Below, piece by piece: positions 50,684 through 59,617 of a stretch of DNA of 64,000 nt; positions within the stretch are counted from its first letter, which is position 1; each line of letters opens with the position of its first letter. Position numbers and translations under genes: made by a program. The notes under the pieces were generated by a model. The model made no database searches. It saw only the letters and a program-made list of their open reading frames with translations, and had not been told where the DNA came from. Origin of the DNA: Sphingobacteriales bacterium (GTDB taxonomy: Bacteria > Bacteroidota > Bacteroidia > Chitinophagales > Chitinophagaceae); the NCBI GenBank assembly GCA_016219985.1, contig JACRJO010000032.1, positions 372,001 to 436,000 of the forward strand. The letters are read 5' to 3'.

Positions 50684-51780
50684 CATTTAGGCGTCCTCCG
50701 GTACAACCAGAACGCCACGAATACAAACACGATATTCGGCAGCCAGGCTGCCAGGAAGGGGGGCAGGTTCCCCTTGGTGGCAAAAACGGTGGAGAAACGG
50801 TCAGATATGATGAAGATGGCCGCGATGATAATACCGACCGCCAGGTGCATCCCGCTGCCCCCGCGGTTCTTGCGGCTGGCGATCACCACCCCGATCATGG
50901 TGAGCAATAAAACCGTGGCCGATACAGCGGTCCGCCGGTAGCGTTCCACTTTAAGAGTGTTCAGTCCCTCAGTACCCCGGAGCTCTTCCCGCTTGATATA
51001 ATAAGCCAGTTGCGGCGAGGTCAGTTTATCTTTCAGGTAATCGTCTTTGCGCAGTTCTTCCGGGTCGAGGCGCAGGTTGATGACGAGGGTATCGTGGTTC
51101 ACCATCCGCTCTCCCACACTGTCAATAAAACGTTCGGAAGCCCGGTAGAGTTTCCATTTTTTGGTGCTGGTATCCCAGCTGATGGACTCGGACCGCAGGT
51201 TGTACACCACTTTATTGTCTTTGATCCGCTCCAGGAAGAAGCCCCGGGCAAATTTGATACTCGTATCGTAATCGCGGATGCCGACAAATGTATTGGTATC
51301 GGTGCGCAGGTAAAAACAACGGGCACAACTGCCGTAGGTCCGGTTCTTGGACGGATCCTTGCTGTCGATATACTTCGATTGAAAATCGGACTTGATCGTA
51401 TTGGCTTTGGGGATCCAGAAACTGTTCCCTAACCAGAGGACGATGGCGAGGAAAAGGCCCCCGATAAAAAAAGGACGAAGAAACCGGTTATAACTGGTGC
51501 CGCTGGCGAGGATGGCAATGATCTCGGAACGGGTGGCCATCCGGCTGGTGAAAAAGATCACGGCAATAAACACAAACAGGGGAAAGAGCAGGCTCCAGAT
51601 CCAGGGTACAAAACCGATATAGTATTTGCTGATGATCTCCCTCGTGGAAAAACCGGCCGTTACAAAATCATCCGCCTTTTCGCTGCTGTCAACCGCCACA
51701 GCGATCGCCGTGAACAACAGCATGCAAAAAATAAAAGTGACCAGGAATTTCTTCAGTATGTACCAGTCGAGTTTCTGCAT
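50683..51780 (-). CDS. LptF/LptG family permease
   Basis: The 365-residue protein has an N-terminal span (about 10-30), two more spans to about residue 120, a periplasmic beta-rich domain (about 125-265), then three C-terminal spans, matching the LptF/G topology. N-terminal LDWYILKKFLVTF is conserved in the family. It would work with the LptB ATPase to lift LPS out of the inner membrane. It lies next to tgt, 82 bp away on the same strand. LptF and LptG cannot be told apart here. Confidence 0.88.
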   Translation of the reverse strand: MQKLDWYILKKFLVTFIFCMLLFTAIAVAVDSSEKADDFVTAGFSTREIISKYYIGFVPWIWSLLFPLFVFIAVIFFTSRMATRSEIIAILASGTSYNRFLRPFFIGGLFLAIVLWLGNSFWIPKANTIKSDFQSKYIDSKDPSKNRTYGSCARCFYLRTDTNTFVGIRDYDTSIKFARGFFLERIKDNKVVYNLRSESISWDTSTKKWKLYRASERFIDSVGERMVNHDTLVINLRLDPEELRKDDYLKDKLTSPQLAYYIKREELRGTEGLNTLKVERYRRTAVSATVLLLTMIGVVIASRKNRGGSGMHLAVGIIIAAIFIISDRFSTVFATKGNLPPFLAAWLPNIVFVFVAFWLYRRTPK

Positions 51781-51862
51781 TAAAATAATGGGATTGTCGC
51801 TATTTTAACTACCGCCGCAAATGTAGCCAAATAACTGTTGTGGCTTTGTGAAAGCAGCGTCC

Positions 51863-53002
51863 CTATAATTTTTGTTTGAGCCGGGGTATCATTTCCTCTT
51901 TCCAGGCGGCATAATCACCCTGCTGAATATGTTTCCGGGCCTCTCCCACCAACCAGAGATAAAAGGCCAGGTTGTGTACGCTGGCGATCGTGAGCCCCAG
52001 TATTTCTTTGGCCTTCATCAGGTGCCGCAGGTAGGCCTTGCTGTAATACGCACTGATCCCGCAGCCGATGGCTTCATCAATGGGTGAAAAATCAAACTCC
52101 CATTTTTTATTATCGATATTGATCACACCGCCCGAGGTAAACAACATCGCGTTTCTCCCGTTGCGGGTCGGCATCACACAGTCAAACATATCCACCCCCA
52201 GGCTGATACATTCGAGGATATTCCAGGGCGTACCCACCCCCATCAGGTAGCGGGGTTTGTTTACGGGTAAATGAGCGCAGCACCAGTCGCAGATCTCGTA
52301 CATGACCGGTTCGGGTTCCCCCACGCTCAGGCCGCCGATGGCATTCCCGCTGGCTTCTTTGGCGGAAATGTACTCACAGGATTGTTTGCGGAGGTCTTTA
52401 AAAGTTCCTCCCTGCACAATGGGAAAAAGGTTTTGGGTGTACCCGTACCGGGGTTCCGTGGAATTAAACTGCGCCACACAGCGGTCCAGCCAGCGGTGGG
52501 TGAGTTCCATTGATTTTTTCGCATAGGCAAATTCGCTGCCGCCGGGCGGGCATTCATCAAAAGCCATGATAATATCCCCGCCAATCGTCCGCTGGATGTC
52601 CATTACATTTTCGGGGGTAAACAGGTGACGGCTGCCATCAATATGCGATTGAAAAGTCACGCCTTCCTCTTTGATCTTCCGCGTGCCGGCCAGGGAAAAA
52701 ACCTGGTAGCCGCCACTGTCTGTCAGGATGGGTTTTTGCCAGCCATTAAACCGGTGCAATCCGCCCGCCTTTTCCAGCACTTCCAGCCCCGGCCGCAGGT
52801 ATAAATGGTAGGTATTTCCCAGGATGATCTGTGCTTTCACCTCGTCCAGCAGTTGCTGCTGGGTCACGGCTTTTACACTGCCCACCGTACCCACGGGCAT
52901 AAAAATGGGGGTCTGTATTTCCCCATGATCCGTTGTGATCCGGCCGGCCCTGGCCCTGCTGCCGGCATCGGTATGTTGTAACTCAAATGACAATCCCGCC
53001 AT
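51863..53002 (-). CDS. tgt: tRNA-guanine transglycosylase Tgt lacking most zinc ligands
   Basis: With the ATG at 53002 the protein has 379 residues. It keeps the substrate motifs ILTDSGGYQVFS, FDECPPG, GGLSVGEP and DMFDCVMPTRNGRN, so base exchange of guanine for preQ1 at position 34 is likely. The zinc site usually reads C-x-C-x2-C then H. Here the stretch before YSKAYLRHL is IGCGISAYY: only the second Cys remains, the first is Ile and the third Ser, while the His in SVHNL is kept. The site may be rebuilt or metal-free. It is upstream of, and probably co-transcribed with, the LptF/G permease gene. Confidence 0.9.
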   Translation of the reverse strand: MAGLSFELQHTDAGSRARAGRITTDHGEIQTPIFMPVGTVGSVKAVTQQQLLDEVKAQIILGNTYHLYLRPGLEVLEKAGGLHRFNGWQKPILTDSGGYQVFSLAGTRKIKEEGVTFQSHIDGSRHLFTPENVMDIQRTIGGDIIMAFDECPPGGSEFAYAKKSMELTHRWLDRCVAQFNSTEPRYGYTQNLFPIVQGGTFKDLRKQSCEYISAKEASGNAIGGLSVGEPEPVMYEICDWCCAHLPVNKPRYLMGVGTPWNILECISLGVDMFDCVMPTRNGRNAMLFTSGGVINIDNKKWEFDFSPIDEAIGCGISAYYSKAYLRHLMKAKEILGLTIASVHNLAFYLWLVGEARKHIQQGDYAAWKEEMIPRLKQKL

Positions 53003-53091
53003 AATGGGCGCAAGATAAACCGAAACTGTTTTCCACAACCTGTGAAATATATACCAGGTATTAAAAAGCGCCGGGTGTTACCTTCGCCGTT

Positions 53092-54213
53092 ATGCCACCA
53101 ATTGCCTGGGAAGAAATTCTCTTTTATTTTTTTATGGCCCTTACCGTTATCCAGCTGTTCTACTATGGCTGGTTTTTCAGGCGGGTTGCTTTTTTCAAGC
53201 CCAAAGAAAAAATACAGTCCCGCCAGCACCCGGTATCCGTGATCATCTGTGCCCGCGATGAAGACGAGAACCTGGCCCGTAACCTGCCGGGTGTACTGGT
53301 GCAGCAATACAGCAGCAGCAGTGAGGTAGTGGTGGTCAATGATAATTCCCTCGATGATTCCAAGTACATCCTGCAGGAACTGAAGAAGACCTTTAAATCC
53401 CTCAATGTAGTGGAGCTGACCCAGGAGGCCAAACTGATCTCGGGAAAGAAATACCCGCTTTCCATCGGGATCCGTGAAGCAAAACACGAAGTGCTCCTGC
53501 TCACGGATGCCGATTGTGTACCTGCCAGCGAGCACTGGATCCATAAAATGCAGGAAGGCTATGACAACGGGATTGAGATCGTGCTGGGTTACGGGGCCTA
53601 TCACCGCCGGAAGGGGTTGCTGAATAAACTGATCCGTTTTGAAACCTTTCATACGGCCCTGCAATACCTCTCCTATGCCCTGGCCGGGATACCTTATATG
53701 GGTGTGGGCCGTAACCTGTCCTACAAAAAGGATCTATTCCTGCGTAACAAGGGATTTTCCTCGATCAATCATATACCCAGCGGGGATGATGACCTGTTCA
53801 TTAACAAAGTAGCCACGAAGGAAAATACCGCGGTGGTGATCGACCCGGATGCCATCACGCGTTCGGTCCCCAGGACCACCTGGTCGGGCTGGCTGCGGCA
53901 AAAATCGAGGCATTATACCACTGCCAAGTTTTATAAGCTCCGGCATAAATTCCTGCTGGGACTTTACTTTGCCAGCCAGTTCCTTTTTTACCCGGTCCTG
54001 GCAGCAGCCGCGGTATTTTATGACTGGCGTTTTGTCCTCCCGGTCTTCGGGCTGCGCCTCCTCCTGCAGGCTATTGTGCTGTACAAATCCATGAAGAAAA
54101 TGGGCGAAGAGGATCTCTGGCCCTGGTTTGTTTTCCTCGATATGTGGATGTTCTTTTATTATCTCATCTTTGCCCCGGCTTTGTGGAGAAGACCCCGGAG
54201 AAGCTGGAACTGA
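53092..54213 (+). CDS. Family 2 glycosyltransferase with membrane spans
   Basis: The 373-residue protein starts with a hydrophobic span (about 9-27), then the GT2 motifs VSVIICARDED, VVVNDNSLDD and LLTDADCVPAS, and two to three C-terminal spans. A QKSRHY segment stands where QxxRW usually is. It diverges from tgt with 89 bp between the starts and runs toward rsmG, 12 bp on. It is separate from the EPS locus; its product is unknown but lipid or cell-wall glycosylation is likely. Confidence 0.85.
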   Translation: MPPIAWEEILFYFFMALTVIQLFYYGWFFRRVAFFKPKEKIQSRQHPVSVIICARDEDENLARNLPGVLVQQYSSSSEVVVVNDNSLDDSKYILQELKKTFKSLNVVELTQEAKLISGKKYPLSIGIREAKHEVLLLTDADCVPASEHWIHKMQEGYDNGIEIVLGYGAYHRRKGLLNKLIRFETFHTALQYLSYALAGIPYMGVGRNLSYKKDLFLRNKGFSSINHIPSGDDDLFINKVATKENTAVVIDPDAITRSVPRTTWSGWLRQKSRHYTTAKFYKLRHKFLLGLYFASQFLFYPVLAAAAVFYDWRFVLPVFGLRLLLQAIVLYKSMKKMGEEDLWPWFVFLDMWMFFYYLIFAPALWRRPRRSWN

Positions 54214-54225
54214 TCCTGATTCAAT

Positions 54226-54867
54226 ATGCAAAACGCGGATATCCTTTATAAATATTTCACGGAATTCAGTCCCCGGCAACTGGAGCAATGGAACAAACTG
54301 GAAAGCCTGTACCGGGAATGGAATGAAAAGATCAATGTGATCTCCCGGAAGGATATTGATCATTTGTACGAAAAGCATGTCCTGCATTCCCTGAGTATTG
54401 CTGCCGCTTTTGAATTTGAGCCGGGTATGGAAATCATTGATATCGGCACCGGCGGCGGCTTCCCGGGTATCCCGCTGGCCATTTTTTTCCCGGAAGTGCA
54501 GTTCCTGCTGACCGACAGTATTGCAAAAAAACTGAAAGTTGTGGAAGCCGTGGCCGGGGGAATCGGCCTCACAAATATCCAAACCCGCCATACCCGGGCA
54601 GAGGAAATAAAGAACCAGAAGTTTGATTTTGCCGTTTCCCGGGCGGTTGCCCCGCTCCGCGATCTCTGGCAATGGAGCAAGCCCCTGCTCAGCACAAAGC
54701 CCCGGCCGGCCGGCACTTCCCTGCAGCCGGGATTAATCTGCCTGAAAGGCGGCGATCTGCACCTGGAGATACAGGAAAGCGGCACCCGGCCCCGCCTGGT
54801 GGAAATCACCGAACTGTTCCCCGAAGCCTTCTTTAAGGAAAAATACCTGCTTTACGTACCCCGCTAA
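54226..54867 (+). CDS. rsmG: 16S rRNA (guanine-N7)-methyltransferase RsmG
   Basis: The 213-residue product has the SAM motif IDIGTGGGFPGIPLA and the FDFAVSRAVAPL segment, both hallmarks of RsmG (GidB), which methylates G527 of 16S rRNA. The N-terminal NEKINVISRKDIDHL is also conserved. Length is usual. It follows the GT2 by 12 bp and is probably co-transcribed. Confidence 0.93.
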   Translation: MQNADILYKYFTEFSPRQLEQWNKLESLYREWNEKINVISRKDIDHLYEKHVLHSLSIAAAFEFEPGMEIIDIGTGGGFPGIPLAIFFPEVQFLLTDSIAKKLKVVEAVAGGIGLTNIQTRHTRAEEIKNQKFDFAVSRAVAPLRDLWQWSKPLLSTKPRPAGTSLQPGLICLKGGDLHLEIQESGTRPRLVEITELFPEAFFKEKYLLYVPR

Positions 54868-54869
54868 AA

Positions 54870-54888
54870 AATACCGGTTAGTGGTATT
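54870..54888. promoter_or_regulatory. TACC/GGTA dyad upstream of the response regulator gene
   Basis: AATACC (54870-54875) and GGTATT (54883-54888) form an inverted pair with 7 bases between. A similar, longer dyad lies just after the gene (55612-55633). Such TACC..GGTA pairs resemble sites for NarL/LuxR-type regulators, so autoregulation is possible. Confidence 0.4.
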
Positions 54889-54921
54889 GTGCGGTAGCTA
54901 TAAAATGTTGACCTTTAATTT

Positions 54922-55569
54922 ATGAGGCCAATCACCGTTTTTATAGTAGATGATAATACGGAACTGAGAAATGCGCTGGAAGAAATCATAACCATGTCGG
55001 AAGGTTATCATTGCATCGGCACTGCCGGTTCGGTCGAGGAAGCGGTGGATCGCATCCCTATCATCCGCCCGGATGTGGTACTTATGGACATCAATCTCGG
55101 TACGAAAGAGAGCGGAATCGATGCGGTAAAAGTCTTAAAACCCCGGATTCCTGATACAAACTTTATGATTTGTACCGTGTATGAAGAAGATGAAAAAATA
55201 TTTGAGGCCCTGAGTGCAGGCGCCAGCGGCTATATCCTGAAGAAGACACCCCCCGGTCGTATGCTCGAAGCCATCCGCGAACTCTACGAAGGAGGCGCCC
55301 CGATGAGCAGCCAGATCGCCCGGAAAGTTGTGGCCGCATTTCAGCAGCAACAAAACCAGTATTCCGTCACCGAATCGGAAAAGCTGAACTTGCTTACCAC
55401 AAGGGAAATGGAAATACTCGAATTGCTTTCAAAAGGCCTGATGTATAAAGAAATCGCCTCCCAGACCTTCCTCAGCCCGGAGACAGTACGGAAGCATGTC
55501 TATCACATTTACGAAAAACTGCACGTAACAAACCGGGTAGCTGCTGTCAATAAATTCTACGGAAGGTAA
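54922..55569 (+). CDS. LuxR/NarL-type response regulator
   Basis: The 215-residue protein has a full receiver (Asp10-Asp11, acceptor Asp56 in VLMDINLG, Thr85 and Lys107) and a C-terminal LuxR HTH (about 149-213: LTTREMEILELLSKG, SPETVRKHVYHIYEKL). It should bind DNA as a dimer when phosphorylated. No sensor kinase gene is adjacent, so it is an orphan. Dyads of the TACC/GGTA type occur before and after the gene, which fits self-control. Confidence 0.92.
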   Translation: MRPITVFIVDDNTELRNALEEIITMSEGYHCIGTAGSVEEAVDRIPIIRPDVVLMDINLGTKESGIDAVKVLKPRIPDTNFMICTVYEEDEKIFEALSAGASGYILKKTPPGRMLEAIRELYEGGAPMSSQIARKVVAAFQQQQNQYSVTESEKLNLLTTREMEILELLSKGLMYKEIASQTFLSPETVRKHVYHIYEKLHVTNRVAAVNKFYGR

Positions 55570-55611
55570 TTTTTGCGGGTTTTTGCGGGTATTTTTTAAA
55601 AATGAGGCAGA

Positions 55612-55633
55612 AAATACCACAAAAGTGGTATTT
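55612..55633. promoter_or_regulatory. Perfect 9-bp-arm dyad after the response regulator gene
   Basis: AAATACCAC (55612-55620), four A bases, then GTGGTATTT (55625-55633). It lies 42 bases past the stop. The same core occurs in shorter form upstream of the gene. Confidence 0.45.
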
Positions 55634-55741
55634 GCCGGTAGAAATGCCCGGCCTACTTTTGGACAGTCAAAGAGATTAGCAAGAACCATTAACCTTAATC
55701 TTATCCTGTTCACGCAATACTGGGCCTTGACACAAACCATT

Positions 55742-55772
55742 AAAAAAGCCCCTGCTATCCAGCAGGGGCTTT
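55742..55772 (-). terminator. Terminator of the M1 peptidase gene (usable in both directions)
   Basis: A 12-bp perfect stem (AAAGCCCCTGCT at 55745-55756 with 55761-55772) around ATCC. On the minus strand it is followed by a run of T (complement of the A-run at 55742-55747) and lies 28 bp after the peptidase stop. The stem may also stop transcripts from the response regulator gene. Confidence 0.9.
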
Positions 55773-55799
55773 AACCTTATTATCCTGAAGGGCAACCGT

Positions 55800-57641
55800 T
55801 TACCATTTCAGTTCCAATTTATTATTTTTCCGGTCAATATCGGCCATCCGTTGCGAGGGATCGATCTCCACCACTGAAAAATCCGCCAGTTTGCGGCTGG
55901 TTTCAATAGTATAAACAGGACTTGTCCATTTCCAGGGCGAATAAACCACCCGGCTGATGGCAGAATCCTCCACCGGTTTTGCCCCGTACATCAGGTTCAG
56001 CGGAATATAATGCAGTTCTTTTGTTCCGTCTTTAAAAGTCAGCTGCAGGTCAATGGGCATGGGCATCAGCCCGGCCCGGTTCAGCCGCACTTTTGTCTTC
56101 CCCCCTTCTTCCCACAAACTGTCAATACTGTAATCAATGGTCTTGGTCGAATTCACCCAGTATTCTTTATACCAGTCCAGTTTCATATCGCTTACCTTTT
56201 CGGCAATGCGGATAAAGTCGGCCGCATTAGGGTGTTTGAACTTCCACTGGTTATAATACTCCAGCAGGATCCTGTCCCGCACCGGCGCCCCGGTGATATA
56301 ACCCAGTTGCTCGACAAATACAGCTCCCTTGGAATAAACAGCCGCACCATACGCCGCATTGGTATTGTAATGATCTGCATGCGTGGTCAGGGGTTCTTCC
56401 TTCCCGCTTTTGGCCAGGCCGGCATAACCCCGGTAATTGCCATCAAAAGCAAACCCGCTGTTGTTTTCGAGGAAAGCGGTTACCCGGTCCTCGGCATAGG
56501 AAGTAAACCCTTCGTCCATCCAGCCGTACAAGGACTCATTGGTGCCGAGGATGCCATAATACCAGTTGTGCAGCCATTCGTGCAGCCAGGCACCCGGGCC
56601 GATCAGCAGGGTGGCCATGGGGTATTCCATCCCTCCATCACCTCCATGTATAAACGAAAACTGCCGGTAGGGATAGCCCCCGAAATGTTTTTCAATAAAG
56701 GGAAGCGCTTTTTGTGCATCATCCAGCACTTTCTCCCATTCCGCCGCGGAAGCTGTAGTGGTTTTATACAGCAGGTGAAAGGTCAGGCTGTCTCTTATTT
56801 TTCTTGTCTTATGAATAAATTCCGGGTCGGCGGCCCACATGAAATCGTGCACATTGGGCGCCAGGAAACGCCAGGTGAGTTTATCCCCGGCCGGCTGTTT
56901 TACGCGGACCCCGGCTGTTTCATAACCATACCCGATCTGGTCCGGGTTCTGCAAATAGCCGGTGGCTCCCAGTATGTATTTCCTGTCGATCCGGATGCTT
57001 ACATCGAAATCGCCCCAAACGCCGTAAAACTCACGGGCCACATAAGGAGTGGGGTGCCAGCCTTCATAATCATACTCACATATCTTGGGATACCACTGGC
57101 TCATGGAATAGCGTACTTTGCTGTTGGGGTTATCCCTTCCGCTCCTCCGGATCTGCAGGGGCACCTGGGCCCTGAACTCCATCTCAAAGACCACTTTGGA
57201 TTTGGGTAAAATGGGTTTATCCAGTTTTACTTCAAGGATGGTTTCGTCCATACTGAAGGTTTGCGGCTTTCCGTTCATCTTCAGGGAAATAATTTCCTGG
57301 TAGCCGGTCTCATCCGGTTTCAGATGCTGGATCCGGTCTTTTACGCGCTGGTCCCAGTCGGGTCCCCGGCCCACCGTAATGGTTCCCTGTCTCCGGCTGC
57401 GGGTATCCATCATACTGCCCGGCTGAAACGCGTTGAAATAAAGATGGTAAAATACACGGCTAAGCGTATCCGGCGAATTGTTCCAGTATTCCAGTTTTTG
57501 TTTACCGGTAAACCGGTTGGTCTGTACATCCATGTCGATGTTCATGACATATTTCACTCTCTGCTGCCAGCGGTCAGGCTGCGCACCGAGTGTGCCATAA
57601 CAAAAAAGCAAACACACTAAAAGATGACGGCTCTTTATCAT
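55800..57641 (-). CDS. M1-family zinc metallopeptidase (secreted)
   Basis: The ATG at 57641 gives 613 residues with a signal peptide (MIKSRHLLVCLLFCYGTLGAQ). A longer start is possible but adds 25 residues before the signal. The peptidase has GGMEYPM (like the GAMEN substrate loop), then HEWLHNW with a Glu 18 residues on, which fits HExxH-x18-E. It would cleave N-terminal residues from peptides in the periplasm or outside. The C-terminal half is less conserved. Its terminator lies at 55742-55772. Confidence 0.92.
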   Translation of the reverse strand: MIKSRHLLVCLLFCYGTLGAQPDRWQQRVKYVMNIDMDVQTNRFTGKQKLEYWNNSPDTLSRVFYHLYFNAFQPGSMMDTRSRRQGTITVGRGPDWDQRVKDRIQHLKPDETGYQEIISLKMNGKPQTFSMDETILEVKLDKPILPKSKVVFEMEFRAQVPLQIRRSGRDNPNSKVRYSMSQWYPKICEYDYEGWHPTPYVAREFYGVWGDFDVSIRIDRKYILGATGYLQNPDQIGYGYETAGVRVKQPAGDKLTWRFLAPNVHDFMWAADPEFIHKTRKIRDSLTFHLLYKTTTASAAEWEKVLDDAQKALPFIEKHFGGYPYRQFSFIHGGDGGMEYPMATLLIGPGAWLHEWLHNWYYGILGTNESLYGWMDEGFTSYAEDRVTAFLENNSGFAFDGNYRGYAGLAKSGKEEPLTTHADHYNTNAAYGAAVYSKGAVFVEQLGYITGAPVRDRILLEYYNQWKFKHPNAADFIRIAEKVSDMKLDWYKEYWVNSTKTIDYSIDSLWEEGGKTKVRLNRAGLMPMPIDLQLTFKDGTKELHYIPLNLMYGAKPVEDSAISRVVYSPWKWTSPVYTIETSRKLADFSVVEIDPSQRMADIDRKNNKLELKW

Positions 57642-57718
57642 TTGTTTCAATTTCAGATTAGACGCTAAATTTCGGGAAAAGCAGTATGTATAAAAAGTGA
57701 AAATGACAAAAGGCAAAT

Positions 57719-58384
57719 TTATTCTTTGCCCTTTACGATGATGACGATCTCGCCTTTGACGGTCCTTTCCCTGAACCAGGCAGCCACTTCCCCTAAGGTA
57801 CCCCGTTTGTTTTCCTCAAACATTTTGGTCAGTTCCCGGCTCACACTGCACAAACGATCCTCCCCGAAATGGGTGATGAATTCTTCCAGTGTCTTTACCA
57901 GCCGCATGGGCGATTCATAAAAGACCAGGGTGCGTTCCTCCAGGGCCAATTGCTTCAGTAAGGATTGCCTTCCCTTCTTGAGCGGCAGAAATCCTTCAAA
58001 GCAAAAACGGTTAGCAGGGATCCCGCTGTTCACCAGCGCAGGAACAAAGGCCGTGGCCCCGGGCAAACATTCCACCCGGATCCCCGCTTTGATGCATTCC
58101 CTCACCAGCAAAAAAGCCGGATCGGAAATACCGGGTGTACCGGCATCGGTCACTACTGCCATTTTCTTTCCTTCCAGCAACTGGCTCACGAGGTGATGCA
58201 GCACTTTGTGTTCATTGTGCTGGTGATAAGGGGACAGCGGTTTATTGATCCGGTAGTGATTGAGCAAATGGGAACTGGTGCGGGTATCTTCCGCCAGGAT
58301 AAGATCCACTTCCTTCAGCACGTCCAGGGCGCGGAGGGTAATGTCTTTCAGATTGCCGATGGGAGTGGGAACGAGGTAGAGCAA
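57719..58384 (-). CDS. rsmI: 16S rRNA (cytidine-2'-O)-methyltransferase RsmI
   Basis: Starting at the TTG at 58384 gives 221 residues beginning LLYLVPTPIGNL, the usual N-terminus. The longer frame from 58432 begins inside an octad repeat and is not used here. Motifs include LAEDTRTSSHL, TDAGTPGISDP and FYESPMRL. RsmI methylates the ribose of C1402 in 16S rRNA. The upstream repeat (58384-58471) separates it from purS. Confidence 0.92.
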   Translation of the reverse strand: MLYLVPTPIGNLKDITLRALDVLKEVDLILAEDTRTSSHLLNHYRINKPLSPYHQHNEHKVLHHLVSQLLEGKKMAVVTDAGTPGISDPAFLLVRECIKAGIRVECLPGATAFVPALVNSGIPANRFCFEGFLPLKKGRQSLLKQLALEERTLVFYESPMRLVKTLEEFITHFGEDRLCSVSRELTKMFEENKRGTLGEVAAWFRERTVKGEIVIIVKGKE

Positions 58385-58471
58385 GGTTGATAAGTTAACG
58401 GTTGACAGGTTAACGGGTTGACAGGTTGACAAGTTAACCTGTCAACTATTCAACTTATTAACTAATCAACC
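58384..58471. repeat. Octad-based palindromic repeat between purS and rsmI
   Basis: GGTTGACA/GGTTAACG units run rightward, then turn into TGTCAACT/ATTCAACT/TATTAACT units, making a long imperfect hairpin with period about 8 bp. It borders the rsmI start and overlaps the last codons of purS. Confidence 0.75.
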
Positions 58472-58707
58472 TGTATCTCAAAATATTCCATTACCGGGTT
58501 ACTCAATAACTTCCGGCTGGCTTCCTCTGCAATGGCCCTGGCCTTTTCAGCCGAATCAGCATTGACCTGGAGCGTAATATTCTTGCCCACCCGCACATCT
58601 TCCACACCGATTAACCCGAGGTTTCCGAGTCCGCCCATTACCGCTTTTCCCTGCGGATCCAGCAATTCTTTCAGGGGCATTACTTTTATCTGGACCGTAT
58701 AGATCAT
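58462..58707 (-). CDS. purS: Phosphoribosylformylglycinamidine synthase subunit PurS
   Basis: The ATG at 58707 gives 81 residues, the normal length. MIYTVQIKVMPLKELLDPQGKA and VRVGKNITLQV are typical. PurS is the small structural subunit that joins PurQ to PurL in the three-subunit FGAM synthase of purine synthesis. The ATG overlaps the pssA stop by 4 bp (ATGA), so it is translationally coupled. PurL and PurQ are not in the window. Confidence 0.9.
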   Translation of the reverse strand: MIYTVQIKVMPLKELLDPQGKAVMGGLGNLGLIGVEDVRVGKNITLQVNADSAEKARAIAEEASRKLLSNPVMEYFEIQVD

Positions 58708-59468
58708 GCTATTTTGTTTTTGAAGAGCAAAGATAAGACAACATAGGCCAAAATGATGACCGGCACGGCCAGCCATTTGAGCAGGAGTACGGCAACCAAC
58801 GCCACCGCAATCAGGAGGTACCTGGACAGGTTATTCTTCACCGAATAATCCTGAAACTTCATGGCCATCAGCGGCAGGGAGGAAACCATCAGCCAGGAAA
58901 GCAGGAGGACCAGCCCGTATAAAAACCATTTGTCGTGCAAAAGCGTATAGACCCAGGGCTCATTTACATTCCAGTAGATCAGCGGCAAAGAAGCCACCAG
59001 TATACCGGCTGCCGGGACAGGCATACCTTTGAAATGATAGGTTTGGCTCTTATCGAGATTGAAACGGGCCAGGCGCCAGGCGGCTGCGCAAGGAAGAACA
59101 AAAGCAGGCAATAACCAGCCAATCGAAACATCCAATCCTCCTTCCTGCTGGGCAAAACTCAGCCGCAGGAACTGGTAGATGATCATACCGGGCGCCACGC
59201 CAAAACTCACCACATCGGCCAGTGAATCCAGTTGCTTGCCCATTTCAGAACCGGCATTGAACAACCGGGCTACAAAACCATCGAGGAAATCCACCAGGGC
59301 CGCGATCCCGATAAACAGCGAAGCCATCCAGATCTTTTCCGGTATGTCCAGCAACTCGGTGCCATCGGCATTTACATTAATAATAATTCCGTTCTGCAAC
59401 ACCGCCACAATGGCCAGGCAGCCAAAGAGGAGGTTGATGAGGGTAAATAGGTTAGGAATCTGTTTCAT
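58704..59468 (-). CDS. pssA: CDP-diacylglycerol-serine O-phosphatidyltransferase PssA
   Basis: The ATG at 59468 gives 254 residues starting MKQIPNLFTLINLLFG. The longer frame from 59516 begins in a heptad repeat and is not used. The CDP-alcohol phosphotransferase motif is clear: DGFVAR, then eight residues, G, and KQLDSLADVVSFG. It makes phosphatidylserine, precursor of phosphatidylethanolamine. About six membrane spans. Coupled to purS. Confidence 0.92.
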   Translation of the reverse strand: MKQIPNLFTLINLLFGCLAIVAVLQNGIIINVNADGTELLDIPEKIWMASLFIGIAALVDFLDGFVARLFNAGSEMGKQLDSLADVVSFGVAPGMIIYQFLRLSFAQQEGGLDVSIGWLLPAFVLPCAAAWRLARFNLDKSQTYHFKGMPVPAAGILVASLPLIYWNVNEPWVYTLLHDKWFLYGLVLLLSWLMVSSLPLMAMKFQDYSVKNNLSRYLLIAVALVAVLLLKWLAVPVIILAYVVLSLLFKNKIA

Positions 59469-59473
59469 TTGAT

Positions 59474-59504
59474 CAGTTGTGAGTTGGCAGTTGTCAGTTG
59501 ACAG
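59474..59504. repeat. Heptad repeat upstream of pssA
   Basis: Four tandem heptads: AGTTGTG, AGTTGGC, AGTTGTC, AGTTGAC. It lies 6 bp upstream of the pssA ATG and is the left relative of the repeats at 50595 and 59618. Confidence 0.75.
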
Positions 59505-59617
59505 GTACGTACACAAAACTTACTATACGATCTCATTCAACTGATCTATTCTTAATTTTTAATTCAGGCACCAAAAATAGGTATCCTTATTCTTTCTTAA
59601 ACAAATGCTTCTTAGAA

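Noticed and set aside
53734..54672. 312-codon ORF antisense to the GT2 and rsmG genes
   Set aside because: Shadow frame; it reads across two well-supported genes on the other strand and has no domain.
56010..57209. 399-codon ORF antisense to the M1 peptidase
   Set aside because: Shadow of the peptidase gene, with no independent signal.
57719..58432. Longer RsmI start at 58432
   Set aside because: The extra residues come from the octad repeat; the family N-terminus begins at the TTG at 58384.
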